Part shown: positions 33,155-41,919 of the stretch, in pieces | How positions within the stretch are numbered: the stretch's first letter is position 1 | Layout: every line of letters begins with the position of its first letter | NCBI RefSeq assembly: GCF_005405365.1 | Contig: NZ_BJDX01000007.1 | Span: 101,035-165,034, forward strand | DNA length: 64,000 bases | Direction: 5' to 3' | Source of the DNA: Enterococcus xiangfangensis | Lineage (GTDB): Bacteria; Bacillota; Bacilli; Lactobacillales; Enterococcaceae | Made by a program: the position numbers and the translations under genes | The notes under the pieces: generated by a model | Seen by the model: only the letters and a program-made list of their open reading frames with translations | The model's database searches: none | Told to the model about the DNA's origin: nothing

Positions 33155-35797
33155 TCAAATTGTTTCTGTGTCAATTTCCGGTGCTTTATGGAACTTGATC
33201 AATTCATTGACGATGATCGGCACGATCGAAAGAACGATCGCGATTGCCCAATGATTCAAGCTGATTGGAACGAGATAGAATAATTTTTGTGTTTGCGGAA
33301 TCAAAGTGATCGCTGTCGTGATTCCAATCGCTAACCATGCCATTTGAGCCAATGACTTATTCGTAGCTAAATCTACTTTAAAAATTGATTTACTACTTCG
33401 TACATTGAAAACATGCAAGATGGAAGAGTAAGCTAACACTAAAAATGCGACTGTTTGTCCAACTTCTAAACTTGGCGGGGTAAAGTAACTGATCTGTTCA
33501 ACAAAAGCGCCTGCATAAAAACCAATCAACGTCACAACCGTAAATACTGAAGCATTCAATCCAATTTTCTTCCAAAGACCGCGCGCAAAGACCCCTTCAT
33601 TACGCGGAATCGGTGCTTCATCCATGATCCCTGCTTCTGCTGGCTCTCTGCCCAGTGCAAAACCTGGCAAACCGTCAGCTACTACGTTGACAAACAAAAG
33701 CTGAACCGCAGTAAATGGTGCACCCCAGCCTAGCAACATGGCGATCACTACGATAAAAACTTCTGAGATGTTGCAACTCAATAAGAAATTGATTGCTTTT
33801 CTGATTCCTTGATAAACCGAACGTCCCCGCGCAACCGCATCAACGATCGTCGCAAAATTGTCATCTGTCAAGATCATATCGGCAGCTCCTTTAGCGACAT
33901 CGGTTCCGGCAATCCCCATCGCACAACCAACATCACTGGCTTTTAATGCCGGCGCATCATTGACACCATCACCAGTCATCGCAACGACTGCACCAGTACG
34001 CTGCCATGATTTAACGATTCTGATCTTATCTTCTGGGGTCACTCGAGCATAGACAGATAATTCTTTAACACGAGCATCTAGTTCATCATCACTCATTTTA
34101 TGCAGTTCAGCACCTGACAACGCCTCTTTGCGCGACTTCATGATGCCTAACTCTTTTGCAATCGCTCCAGCTGTCACAACGTGATCTCCAGTGATCATCA
34201 CAGTTTTGATCCCAGCTTTTTTAGCGCGGGCGATTGCTCCTTTTGATTCAGGCCGCGGGGGATCAATCATCCCGATCAAGCCCATCAAACGGAGTTTTTT
34301 CTCTAATGCTTCCGAAGTAAACTCGGTAGGTTCTTCTTCATGGATCGCATAGCCTACAGCAATCACTCGCAACGCTTTTTTACCAAATCGATCATTGACG
34401 ATCGCGGCTTGATCCACGTCTCCATAATAAAATTTAGGTAGTAAGACATCGAACGCACCTTTAGTGATCGAGATGAATTTTTTTCCGCGTTTATGTACAG
34501 TCGTCATCATCTTCCGTTCCGAATCAAATGGTATCTCACCAATACGCGGATATTTTTCTTCTAGTTCTGCTTTTGTATGATAATTTTCTTCTACCGCACG
34601 AACGATTGCCGCCTCTGTCGGATTGCCTTTAATCACTAACTCATTGTCATCGTTTTCTACTACGACATCGGTACACAACGCAGCGATACTCAAAACCTCC
34701 ATTGCTTCTTCGGTCATGCCCTCTTCCGTATCTATTACCGAATCGCCATGCGCCCAGACTCGACGAACGCGCATTTTATTTTGTGTCAGTGTGCCGGTTT
34801 TATCTGAACAAATGACATTTGCAGAACCCAAAGTTTCAACAGCCGGCAACTTTCGGATGATCGCATGTTTTTTCGCCATTTTTTGCACGCCAAAAGCTAA
34901 GGTCAACGTCACGATGACCATCAGCGTTTCTGGTACCGCAGCAACTGCTAAGGAAATAGCGATAATGAACATTTCTAATTTTGGTTCGCCTTGCATTTCT
35001 CCAATGAAAAACACAAAAGCCGCAGCTGCCAAAGCGATCAAACTAATTCGTTTGCCTAATTGATTTAATCGTTTTTGCAGAGGTGTTTTTTGGTTTTCAT
35101 CGCTGTTTAACAGACCCGCGATTTTCCCCATCTCAGTCTTCATACCTGTTGCCGTAACAACCGCTCTTCCACGGCCATTCACTACAGTCGATCCTTTATA
35201 AAGCATATTCAACCGGTCACCTAAAGCCGCCCCGTCTTCGCCCAAGTATTCAGGATCTTTGATCACCGGCTCACTCTCGCCAGTCAATGCCGATTCCTCC
35301 ACCCGCAGTTGCGAAGCTTCAACGATTCGTGCGTCAGCCGTGATCATCGAACCTGACTCCAACAACAACGTATCACCAGGAACTAATTCTTCAGCGTCGA
35401 TTTCTTTTTGCTTCCCGTCGCGCATAACTGTAGCCGTCTGTTTGTTCATATCTTGTAATGCAGATAACGCTTTTTCAGCATTTCCTTCTTGAACAATTGC
35501 TAAAACAGAATTGATCACTACAATTGCGATAATCAAAAAACTTTCAAAATAGTCCCCATGATCTGTAGCGATTGCAGTATATAATGAGATCACTGCGGCA
35601 GCTAATAAAATGATCGTCGTAAAGTCCGTTAAGCTGTGAAAGAATTTTTTTGCTAATGATTCTTTCGGTGCTTCCTCAAATTTATTTCTACCGTTATTTT
35701 TTATTTTCTTTTCGATTTCATCACTTGTCAGACCATTAGTTATATCAGCATCATATTCATTTATTACACGATCTACCTTCTCTTTGTATGGATCCAT
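33155..35797 (-). CDS. P2A-type Ca2+-transporting ATPase
   Basis: An 880-residue P-type ATPase with actuator TGES, phosphorylation motif DKTGTLTQN and hinge TGDGVNDAPALKASDVGCAMG. The Ca2+ ligand positions of SERCA site II are kept: Glu of VPETL in M4, Asn and Glu of SCNISEV in M5, and Asn and Asp of NVVADGLPG in M6. M4 has PETL where PEGL is usual. It probably exports Ca2+ from the cytoplasm. AGGAGGAATAGG precedes the start. Monocistronic. It is one of three P2 pumps in this window. Confidence 0.9.
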   Translation of the reverse strand: MDPYKEKVDRVINEYDADITNGLTSDEIEKKIKNNGRNKFEEAPKESLAKKFFHSLTDFTTIILLAAAVISLYTAIATDHGDYFESFLIIAIVVINSVLAIVQEGNAEKALSALQDMNKQTATVMRDGKQKEIDAEELVPGDTLLLESGSMITADARIVEASQLRVEESALTGESEPVIKDPEYLGEDGAALGDRLNMLYKGSTVVNGRGRAVVTATGMKTEMGKIAGLLNSDENQKTPLQKRLNQLGKRISLIALAAAAFVFFIGEMQGEPKLEMFIIAISLAVAAVPETLMVIVTLTLAFGVQKMAKKHAIIRKLPAVETLGSANVICSDKTGTLTQNKMRVRRVWAHGDSVIDTEEGMTEEAMEVLSIAALCTDVVVENDDNELVIKGNPTEAAIVRAVEENYHTKAELEEKYPRIGEIPFDSERKMMTTVHKRGKKFISITKGAFDVLLPKFYYGDVDQAAIVNDRFGKKALRVIAVGYAIHEEEPTEFTSEALEKKLRLMGLIGMIDPPRPESKGAIARAKKAGIKTVMITGDHVVTAGAIAKELGIMKSRKEALSGAELHKMSDDELDARVKELSVYARVTPEDKIRIVKSWQRTGAVVAMTGDGVNDAPALKASDVGCAMGIAGTDVAKGAADMILTDDNFATIVDAVARGRSVYQGIRKAINFLLSCNISEVFIVVIAMLLGWGAPFTAVQLLFVNVVADGLPGFALGREPAEAGIMDEAPIPRNEGVFARGLWKKIGLNASVFTVVTLIGFYAGAFVEQISYFTPPSLEVGQTVAFLVLAYSSILHVFNVRSSKSIFKVDLATNKSLAQMAWLAIGITTAITLIPQTQKLFYLVPISLNHWAIAIVLSIVPIIVNELIKFHKAPEIDTETI

Positions 35798-35922
35798 CCT
35801 ATTCCTCCTAATGTTATAAAAAACTGCTTATATTATTACTATAACATAGAAAAGATATGGTTTCCAAAGTATACATCTCGTTTTTTGATCAAAAATAAAT
35901 AAATAAAAAAGTTAAAATAAAT

Positions 35923-35935
35923 AGCGTAAAACGCT
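35923..35935. repeat. 13-bp inverted repeat before the candidate ncRNA promoter
   Basis: AGCGT-AAA-ACGCT, perfect arms, 20 bp upstream of the extended -10 box. It might be an operator. Confidence 0.35.
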
Positions 35936-35954
35936 TCCAAAACAGGCGGATCTG

Positions 35955-35963
35955 TGCTATATT
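35955..35963 (+). promoter_or_regulatory. extended -10 promoter of the candidate ncRNA
   Basis: TGCTATATT fits the extended -10 pattern TGN-TATAAT. The best -35 at 17 bp (TTCCAA) is weak. Transcription would start near 35970. Confidence 0.45.
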
Positions 35964-35969
35964 ATAGAT

Positions 35970-36343
35970 ACAATGAAGGAGGAACTTAGATCATTCGAAG
36001 GATTTCTCGATAAGAAAGTAGAAAAAAGTAAACAATAAAGTTGTTAGTAATACAAGATTCACAGAAAATCGTCAAGCAGTATGTGTGAAGTATTTCCTTT
36101 TAAAATAGTGAATGCGTATCCGAGATTGAGTAGTTCATCAAACACACAAGTAAAATGATACGTAAATGAAAAATAGTTTTTTAAAACTGAATAGAAGTGA
36201 AAACGTAGTAAAAACAAATATTTATGTTTATAGTCTAGAAATTCGTGTAGTACTTTGCATGTACCATAAAGTAATATAAATTCGAATGAACTAATCCTTC
36301 CGATATTCTAAGAGCCGGGCCGTCGAGAGCCCGGCTTTTTTTG
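35970..36343 (+). ncRNA. candidate structured non-coding RNA, class unknown
   Basis: About 370 nt without a credible gene. The 5' segment 35985-36004 pairs with 36293-36312: 17 of 20 positions pair, in colinear blocks CTTAGA/TCTAAG and GAAGGATT/AATCCTTC. The RNA therefore closes on itself just before a GC-rich terminator. Internal hairpins include CGTATC/GATACG (about 36115-36162), TTCACA/TGTGAA (about 36057-36089) and TACTTT/AAAGTA (about 36250-36273). It lies in an 849-bp gap between two P-type ATPase genes. It does not resemble tmRNA, RNase P, 6S, SRP RNA or an M-box. Confidence 0.6.
36313..36343 (+). terminator. GC-rich terminator of the candidate ncRNA
   Basis: An 8-bp stem AGCCGGGC/GCCCGGCT with loop CGTCGAGA is followed by seven T. 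It stands about 300 bp before the next gene. Confidence 0.92.
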
Positions 36344-36538
36344 TGTTTAAGTTTGGATCACTTTTCAGTATTTCTTATTGCTAGTGAATGGTTCAGTTTG
36401 ATTTTTATTGATTGCCATGTGCTCCATATCCTCTTTTTCACATGCCGTCCAATTAGCATTTATCAAAAGCGAGTGGCTTCTTCTACTTAGATCAATTCAA
36501 GCCGTTCAAATCTTTACCTTTGATTTCATTGCTCTTAC
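36344..36538. other. untranscribed-looking spacer before the Na,K-type ATPase
   Basis: No gene, hairpin or repeat was recognised between the ncRNA terminator and the ATPase promoter. Confidence 0.4.
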
Positions 36539-36566
36539 TTGAAGTTTCTGTGATAAGTCCTATACT
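36539..36566 (+). promoter_or_regulatory. promoter of the Na,K-type ATPase operon
   Basis: TTGAAG, a 16-bp spacer and TATACT, about 80 bp before the start codon and after the ncRNA terminator. The ATPase operon therefore seems to have its own promoter. Confidence 0.6.
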
Positions 36567-36646
36567 AACAGCATATAAGTCTTTTGTTTGATTGGCTTGT
36601 AATCGAATTCAAAAACATTGGCTTTTATAAAGAAGGAGGGATTTAA

Positions 36647-39442
36647 ATGAATGAAAAAGAACAAACTTCTAGAGGGATCGAAAGTCTGCAAGTAGACGCA
36701 GTCTATCAAAAACTTGAGAGTCGTCCTGAAGGTCTGACAGATAAAGAAGTATTAGCAAAGAGAACGGAATTTGGTATCAATAGAATCGAGGAAGCAAAGG
36801 GTGAGTCGATTTTTATCAAGTTTATCAAAAATTTTATCAGTCTAATGGCGATCTTATTGTGGGTTGGCGGTGCGGTTGCGCTATTTTTCACTGATACTCC
36901 GCAACTCGGAGTCGCAATTTGGTTGGTAAATATTATCAACGGTTTGTTTAGTTTCTTTCAAGAAAATCGAGCAAGCAAAGCAACGGAAGCTTTAAAAAAG
37001 ATGCTTCCCTCCTATGCTCGTGTGATTCGTAACGGCAAAGAGGAACAAATCTTAACAGAAGATCTTGTTCCTGGAGATGTTTTATTGATTGAAGAAGGCG
37101 ATCGAATTTCTGCTGATGGGCGCCTGATCCAGGCAACGGATCTTCAAGTCAATCAATCGGCATTAACCGGTGAATCAAATCCCGTAAGAAAAAACAGCGA
37201 AGCCATTATTAATTCCCATGCTACCAAATTAGAATTTAAGAATATCATTTTTGCAGGAACGAGTGTCTCAAACGGCAGCGGAAAAGTTGTTGTTTCGACA
37301 ATCGGTATGAATACAGAATTTGGTAAAATCGCTGGATTGACCCAATCACTTGGTGAAGAAAAAAGTCCTTTGCAACTTGAACTGGATCGGCTAACGAAAC
37401 AAATCTCGCTGATTGCTATTTCTGTAGGTCTCTTTTTCTTAGTGGCTGCGGTCTTTTTCGTCCATCAACCAGTTGCGAAAGCCTTCATTTTCTCGCTTGG
37501 TATGATCGTGGCGTTTATTCCAGAAGGATTATTGCCAACCGTTACATTGTCGCTAGCGATGGCCGTTCAAAAAATGGCGAAAGAACATGCCCTAGTAAAA
37601 AAATTATCTTCAGTTGAAACTTTGGGTGCCACCTCCGTTATTTGTTCCGATAAGACCGGCACGCTGACACAAAATGAAATGACCGTCAATCACGTCTGGC
37701 TGTTAGACCAAGAATATGAAGTGACTGGATTAGGCTATGCGCCAAAAGGAAAACTACTAAAAAATGATCAGCCGATCACGGCCTTTGATAATGAAACATT
37801 AGAATGGGTCATTCGTGGTGGAAGTTTGTGCAGCAACGCTCGTGTCTTGCCGCCAGACGATGAAAACCTCCGCTACACTGTATTGGGCGATCCTACCGAA
37901 GCCTGTTTAAACGTTGTCGCTGAAAAAGCAGGCATCGATTTGACCGATAATGAAGCGATTGCTAAACGAGTTCGCGAATTGCCTTTTGATTCAAATAGAA
38001 AACGAATGACAACGATCCATGCCATGAAGAAAAACTTTCTTGGCAGCAAACAAGTTTCTTTCACTAAAGGCGCACCAATGGAAACCGTTGATTTATGCAA
38101 ATACACGTTGACAAACGGAGAGCTCCAAGAAATCACCCAGGCAGACCGCGATAAAATCATGGAAGCCAACGACCAATATGCACGTCAAGGGTTGCGGGTC
38201 TTAGCAGTTGCTTGCCGCCTGTTGGATCAAGTTGATGGCTTGCCTAAAGGGCTGACTAGCTACACACCGGAAATGATCGAACAAGATATGATTTTTCTTG
38301 GGCTAGTTGTAATGGCTGATCCGCCTAGAGTGGAGGTTTCAGCAGCTGTTGAAAAATGTCACCGTGCAAGTATTCGTATCATCATGATCACAGGTGATTA
38401 CGGCTTGACTGCCGTCAGCATTGCAAAACGTATCGGGATCGTTAAAGAAGAAAATCCTCGTGTAGTTACTGGGATTGAGTTAGAATCGATGACCGATGAA
38501 GAATTGAAAAAAGCGTTATCCGATGAAATCGTCTTTGCTCGAGTTGCTCCGGAACAAAAATTCCGTGTAGTCACAAATTTACAGGAGATGGGTAATGTCG
38601 TTGCCGTTACCGGTGACGGAGTAAACGATGCTCCTGCACTTAAAAAAGCAGATATCGGGGTTGCGATGGGAATAACCGGAACCGATGTTGCTAAAGAATC
38701 TGCTGATATGATTTTGACCGATGATAATTTCGCCTCGATCGTTCGTGCAGTAGAAGAAGGCAGAGCTGTTTATACTAATATTCAAAAATTTTTAGCATAC
38801 ATTTTTAACAGCAATACATCAGAAGCCGTCCCTTCTGCCGCATTTTTATTTTCTCGTGGTGTTGTTCCATTGCCATTAACGGTGATGCAGATTTTAGCTG
38901 TCGACCTTGGAACAGATATGGTACCTGCTTTAGGTCTTGGAATCGAATCTCCTGAAGAAGGAATCATGTCGCGCCCGCCTCGTTCAAGAAAAGCACCATT
39001 ATTAAACAAAAAACTGCTAGTTAAGTCGTTCATTTGGTACGGATTGTTAGAAGCAACGGTTGCGATGGGGGCCTTCTTCTTTTCTTATTGGCTCAACGGC
39101 GGGTTTGGTCAAGAACTTGCAGCTTCCGGATTGATCTATCGCCAAGCAACAACCATGACGCTAGGGGCGATCATCTTTTGCCAGATTGGTGCCGCAATGA
39201 ACTGTCGGACCGAAAAACAATCGATTTTCAAAACAAAATTATTTTCAAATCGAACGATCAACTTTGGTTTGCTGTTTGAAATTTTTCTATTTTGTCTATT
39301 AGCCTATGTTCCGATCTTCCACTCATTGTTCAATACCGCACCCATCGCATTGGCTGAATGGATTTATTTGATCCTTTGTCCGATCCCGATTATCGGCTTG
39401 GAAGAAATTAGAAAAGCTTGGCTACGAAAAAAAAGTATTTAG
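36647..39442 (+). CDS. Na,K-ATPase-like (P2C) cation pump
   Basis: A 931-residue P-type ATPase with TGES (174-177), DKTGTLT (Asp335) and TGDGVNDAPALKKADIGVAMG. M4 reads IPEGLLPTVT (PEGLL at 292-296), the signature of the animal Na,K-/H,K-ATPase branch. M5 reads SNTSEAVP (Ser722, Asn723, Glu726) and M6 DLGTDMVPALGL (Asp753, Asp757). These align with the Na,K-ATPase ligands Ser775, Asn776, Glu779, Asp804 and Asp808. The ion is thus probably Na+ and/or K+, not Ca2+. No beta-subunit gene is near. AGGAGGGATTTAA precedes the start. Two RCK/TrkA genes follow, the first 14 bp after the stop. Confidence 0.88.
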   Translation: MNEKEQTSRGIESLQVDAVYQKLESRPEGLTDKEVLAKRTEFGINRIEEAKGESIFIKFIKNFISLMAILLWVGGAVALFFTDTPQLGVAIWLVNIINGLFSFFQENRASKATEALKKMLPSYARVIRNGKEEQILTEDLVPGDVLLIEEGDRISADGRLIQATDLQVNQSALTGESNPVRKNSEAIINSHATKLEFKNIIFAGTSVSNGSGKVVVSTIGMNTEFGKIAGLTQSLGEEKSPLQLELDRLTKQISLIAISVGLFFLVAAVFFVHQPVAKAFIFSLGMIVAFIPEGLLPTVTLSLAMAVQKMAKEHALVKKLSSVETLGATSVICSDKTGTLTQNEMTVNHVWLLDQEYEVTGLGYAPKGKLLKNDQPITAFDNETLEWVIRGGSLCSNARVLPPDDENLRYTVLGDPTEACLNVVAEKAGIDLTDNEAIAKRVRELPFDSNRKRMTTIHAMKKNFLGSKQVSFTKGAPMETVDLCKYTLTNGELQEITQADRDKIMEANDQYARQGLRVLAVACRLLDQVDGLPKGLTSYTPEMIEQDMIFLGLVVMADPPRVEVSAAVEKCHRASIRIIMITGDYGLTAVSIAKRIGIVKEENPRVVTGIELESMTDEELKKALSDEIVFARVAPEQKFRVVTNLQEMGNVVAVTGDGVNDAPALKKADIGVAMGITGTDVAKESADMILTDDNFASIVRAVEEGRAVYTNIQKFLAYIFNSNTSEAVPSAAFLFSRGVVPLPLTVMQILAVDLGTDMVPALGLGIESPEEGIMSRPPRSRKAPLLNKKLLVKSFIWYGLLEATVAMGAFFFSYWLNGGFGQELAASGLIYRQATTMTLGAIIFCQIGAAMNCRTEKQSIFKTKLFSNRTINFGLLFEIFLFCLLAYVPIFHSLFNTAPIALAEWIYLILCPIPIIGLEEIRKAWLRKKSI

Positions 39443-39456
39443 AAGGAGGAAATAAG

Positions 39457-40104
39457 ATGAAAATTATTGTTGTCGGCTGTGGCCGCTTAGGTTCCGGCTT
39501 AGCTTCTGAGCTGTCTCGAGATGGTAACGACGTGACGGTGATCAGTTCAAAACCAGAGTTGTTCAAAAAGCTAGATGCTGATTTTACCGGAGAAACACTG
39601 ACAGGGATCGAATTCGATAAAGAGCTGCTCGAAAAAGCTGGGATTGAAAAAACAGATAGTTTGATTGGCTGTACCGAAAGTGATGACATCAATGCCTTGG
39701 TTGCTCGAATCGCCAAAAATAAGTATCGCGTTCCCAAAGCAATCGCCCGCTTATACGATCAACGAAAAGTCGATGTTTACAATGCCCTAGGGATCCAAGT
39801 GATTGCTACGACGAAATGGTCAATTGCCAGAACAAAAGAATTGCTGACATTCAGCAGACTAGACAGTGTCATGACAATCGGCAATACACCCGTAGAGATT
39901 TTGCGACTGGTCATTCCAAGTTTACTAGACAATTCCCGCTTGATTGATGCCTTTCCGCTAAACGAGATCCATGTCGTTGCGCTAGCGCGTGAAAACGAGG
40001 CGTTCATCCCTTCGAATGGAACTATCTTGAAGCAAGGCGATCAATTATATGTATCGGCTATGCCGGAATCACTGAACAGAATTAGACAAATCATGGAACT
40101 GTGA
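39457..40104 (+). CDS. TrkA/KtrA-type RCK protein (first of two)
   Basis: About 215 residues. The N-terminal Rossmann RCK_N domain (MKIIVVGCGRLGSGLAS; acidic residue after beta-2 replaced by Ser in VTVISS) is followed by a TrkA-C/RCK_C domain (about 135-215, LIDAFPLNEIHVVALARENEAFIPSNG in part). Such proteins form nucleotide-gated rings that regulate Trk/Ktr K+ channels. No channel gene is nearby; the partner by operon is the Na,K-type ATPase. AAGGAGG precedes the ATG at 39457; the upstream in-frame extension overlaps the ATPase end and is not needed. Confidence 0.88.
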   Translation: MKIIVVGCGRLGSGLASELSRDGNDVTVISSKPELFKKLDADFTGETLTGIEFDKELLEKAGIEKTDSLIGCTESDDINALVARIAKNKYRVPKAIARLYDQRKVDVYNALGIQVIATTKWSIARTKELLTFSRLDSVMTIGNTPVEILRLVIPSLLDNSRLIDAFPLNEIHVVALARENEAFIPSNGTILKQGDQLYVSAMPESLNRIRQIMEL

Positions 40105-40118
40105 GAGGAGAATTTCTT

Positions 40119-40778
40119 ATGAAAGTATTGATCGTCGGTGGTGGACAGGTCGGGACATACGTTGGCAAGAAATTGCGAGACTCCCACAACCAAGTAAAAA
40201 TCATTGAAAAACGTTCAAAAAATGTAGCCCGGCTAAGAGATCTTTTTCCAGCAACGGATGTGATCGAAGGCGATGGAACCGATCCAAAAATATTGGAATA
40301 TGCTGAAATAAATAATTCCGATGTTGTCGCGTTTGTGACCGGTGCAGACGAGACAAACGTCGTCGGTGCAACAATCGCCAAATTTGAATTTGGCGTTGCA
40401 AAAGTAGTCGCCCGCGTCAACAGCCCCAAAAATGAGTGGCTGTTCAATGATGAGATGGGCGTCGATATAAAAGTCAGTCAAGCAGACATCTTGTCCAGCG
40501 TTATCATCGATCAAATCAGCCTGGAAGATATGGTGACCTTGGCTCACTTGAATCAAGGAAACAATGCGATCGTTGAAATGACGATTCGCGAAAATGCTCA
40601 AGCAGATCACTCTTTCATCAAGGACCTTGAGATCCCCCTTGATACTGTTATCATCGCTGTCACTCGAAACAAAGAGGCCCTCATTCCTAAAGGCGATACG
40701 CAATTGCTTTCTGGTGATCGCTTGTTGCTGTATACCGGCGAACAGGGCGAAAAAGATTTGCTGAAATTATTGCGTTAA
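40119..40778 (+). CDS. TrkA/KtrA-type RCK protein (second of two)
   Basis: About 219 residues with RCK_N (MKVLIVGGGQVGTYVGKKL, then VKIIEKRSKN with the ribose-binding Glu, EGDGTDPKIL, and SDVVAFVTGADETN). RCK_C follows (about 140-219, FIKDLEIPLDTVIIAVTRNKEALIPKGD in part). It keeps the classic nucleotide-binding acid that the first RCK protein lacks, so the two may form a heteromeric sensor. AGAGGAG precedes the start. Last gene of the ATPase operon, followed by a terminator. Confidence 0.88.
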   Translation: MKVLIVGGGQVGTYVGKKLRDSHNQVKIIEKRSKNVARLRDLFPATDVIEGDGTDPKILEYAEINNSDVVAFVTGADETNVVGATIAKFEFGVAKVVARVNSPKNEWLFNDEMGVDIKVSQADILSSVIIDQISLEDMVTLAHLNQGNNAIVEMTIRENAQADHSFIKDLEIPLDTVIIAVTRNKEALIPKGDTQLLSGDRLLLYTGEQGEKDLLKLLR

Positions 40779-40821
40779 AACTTGTAGTAAACAGACATCA
40801 ACTTCTAGCTTAAGATGATAA

Positions 40822-40872
40822 AAAACGTGGCACAGAAAAATCAGCTTTTGATTTTTCTGTGCCACGTTTTAT
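40822..40872. terminator. bidirectional terminator
   Basis: A long perfect stem (AAAACGTGGCACAGAAAAATCA with its complement) lies between the RCK gene and the convergent kdgK. Confidence 0.92.
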
Positions 40873-40893
40873 TTAGGTTCTTTTAATCTCTCA

Positions 40894-41916
40894 TTAACGT
40901 GCTAAGCGTGAACCGCCGGTAGTCTCCATAACTTGATTGATTTCTGCTTCTGAAACTAAGTTTAGATCTCCTGTGACAGTTAATTTTAAAACGCTAGCTG
41001 CTAGTGCGAATTTTACTAATTTGTCTGTTGGATAGTCATGCAGTAACCCATGAAGCAAGCCTGCTCCAAAAGCATCGCCTGCTGCAACGCCTTCCATGAC
41101 ATGCATGTCATAAGCCGCTGTTTCATGGAATGTTCCATCTTTTAACAGCAACGCAGTCCATTGACTCGACTCGACTGAATAGATGTTTCGCAAAATACTT
41201 GCCACCATTTTACAGTTTGGGTAATCAGTTTGAACTTGTTTCATCGCCGCTTTGAATGATTCTTTTTGTTCGATTCCGCGTGAACTGTCGCCGTCAAAAG
41301 CTTTGATCCCTAGAGTTGCTTCAAAATCTTCGTCGTGCGCGATACAAATCGTCACATAATTCATGATTTTAGAAATCACTTTTTGGGCTTGTTCTGGACT
41401 CCACATTTTCGCGCGATAATTCAAGTCGCAAACGACGGGAATCCCTTGTTGCTTGCAGTACTCGCATGCATCTAAAACGGCTTGTTCCAAATCAGATGAG
41501 ATCGCTGGCGTGATCCCAGAAAAATAGAAATAATCAACATCTTTAAAAATAGTCGGCCAATCAAATTCGTTGCGTTCAACTTGTGAAAAAGCACTATAAG
41601 CACGATCGTATACTACATTAGTTGAACGAACGCTAGCACCTTTTTCAAAAAAGTAAATGCCTAACCGATCTCCACCAATCAATAATTCTGATGTATCCAC
41701 GCCATATTTTCGCAAAGTACTTTTTGCCCCTTGCCCTAGCGGATTGTTAGGAAGTTTGCTTAAATAGCTGACTTCATTTCCTAATAGAGCTAACGATACA
41801 GCTACATTTGCTTCTGCCCCGCCATACGTTGCTTCAAACGCTTGTGCTTGGATAATTCGTTCATTCCCAGGTGTCTTCAGCCGCAACAACATCTCACCAA
41901 AAGATAAAACTTTCAT
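40894..41916 (-). CDS. kdgK: 2-keto-3-deoxygluconate kinase
   Basis: A 340-residue PfkB-family sugar kinase. It starts KVLSFGEMLLRLKTPG, has the first signature AFEATYGGAEANVAVSLALLG and the second signature region EGVAAGDAFGAGLLHG with the catalytic Asp. It phosphorylates 2-keto-3-deoxygluconate to KDPG, which the adjacent aldolase cleaves. Only 3 bp separate it from kdgA, whose end contains its GAGGTG ribosome site. Last gene of the operon. Confidence 0.93.
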   Translation of the reverse strand: MKVLSFGEMLLRLKTPGNERIIQAQAFEATYGGAEANVAVSLALLGNEVSYLSKLPNNPLGQGAKSTLRKYGVDTSELLIGGDRLGIYFFEKGASVRSTNVVYDRAYSAFSQVERNEFDWPTIFKDVDYFYFSGITPAISSDLEQAVLDACEYCKQQGIPVVCDLNYRAKMWSPEQAQKVISKIMNYVTICIAHDEDFEATLGIKAFDGDSSRGIEQKESFKAAMKQVQTDYPNCKMVASILRNIYSVESSQWTALLLKDGTFHETAAYDMHVMEGVAAGDAFGAGLLHGLLHDYPTDKLVKFALAASVLKLTVTGDLNLVSEAEINQVMETTGGSRLAR

Positions 41917-41919
41917 CGC

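Noticed and set aside
34623..35063. Long forward open frame (146 codons) opposite the Ca2+-type ATPase
   Set aside because: It is antisense to a strongly conserved gene, has no ribosome site and no recognisable protein features.
35910..35945. cre site before the candidate ncRNA (GTAAAACGCTTCCA)
   Set aside because: Three mismatches to the consensus; the AGCGT-AAA-ACGCT inverted repeat explains the similarity.
35973..36038. Forward 21-codon frame beginning MKEELRSF inside the candidate ncRNA
   Set aside because: No ribosome site precedes the ATG; the AAGGAGG lies inside the frame, and the region is better explained as paired RNA.
35970..36343. Known RNA classes (tmRNA, RNase P, 6S, SRP RNA, M-box riboswitch) for the structured stretch
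   Set aside because: The conserved cores of these classes, such as a tRNA-like end with CCA or the M-box opening, are not visible. It was kept as unknown.
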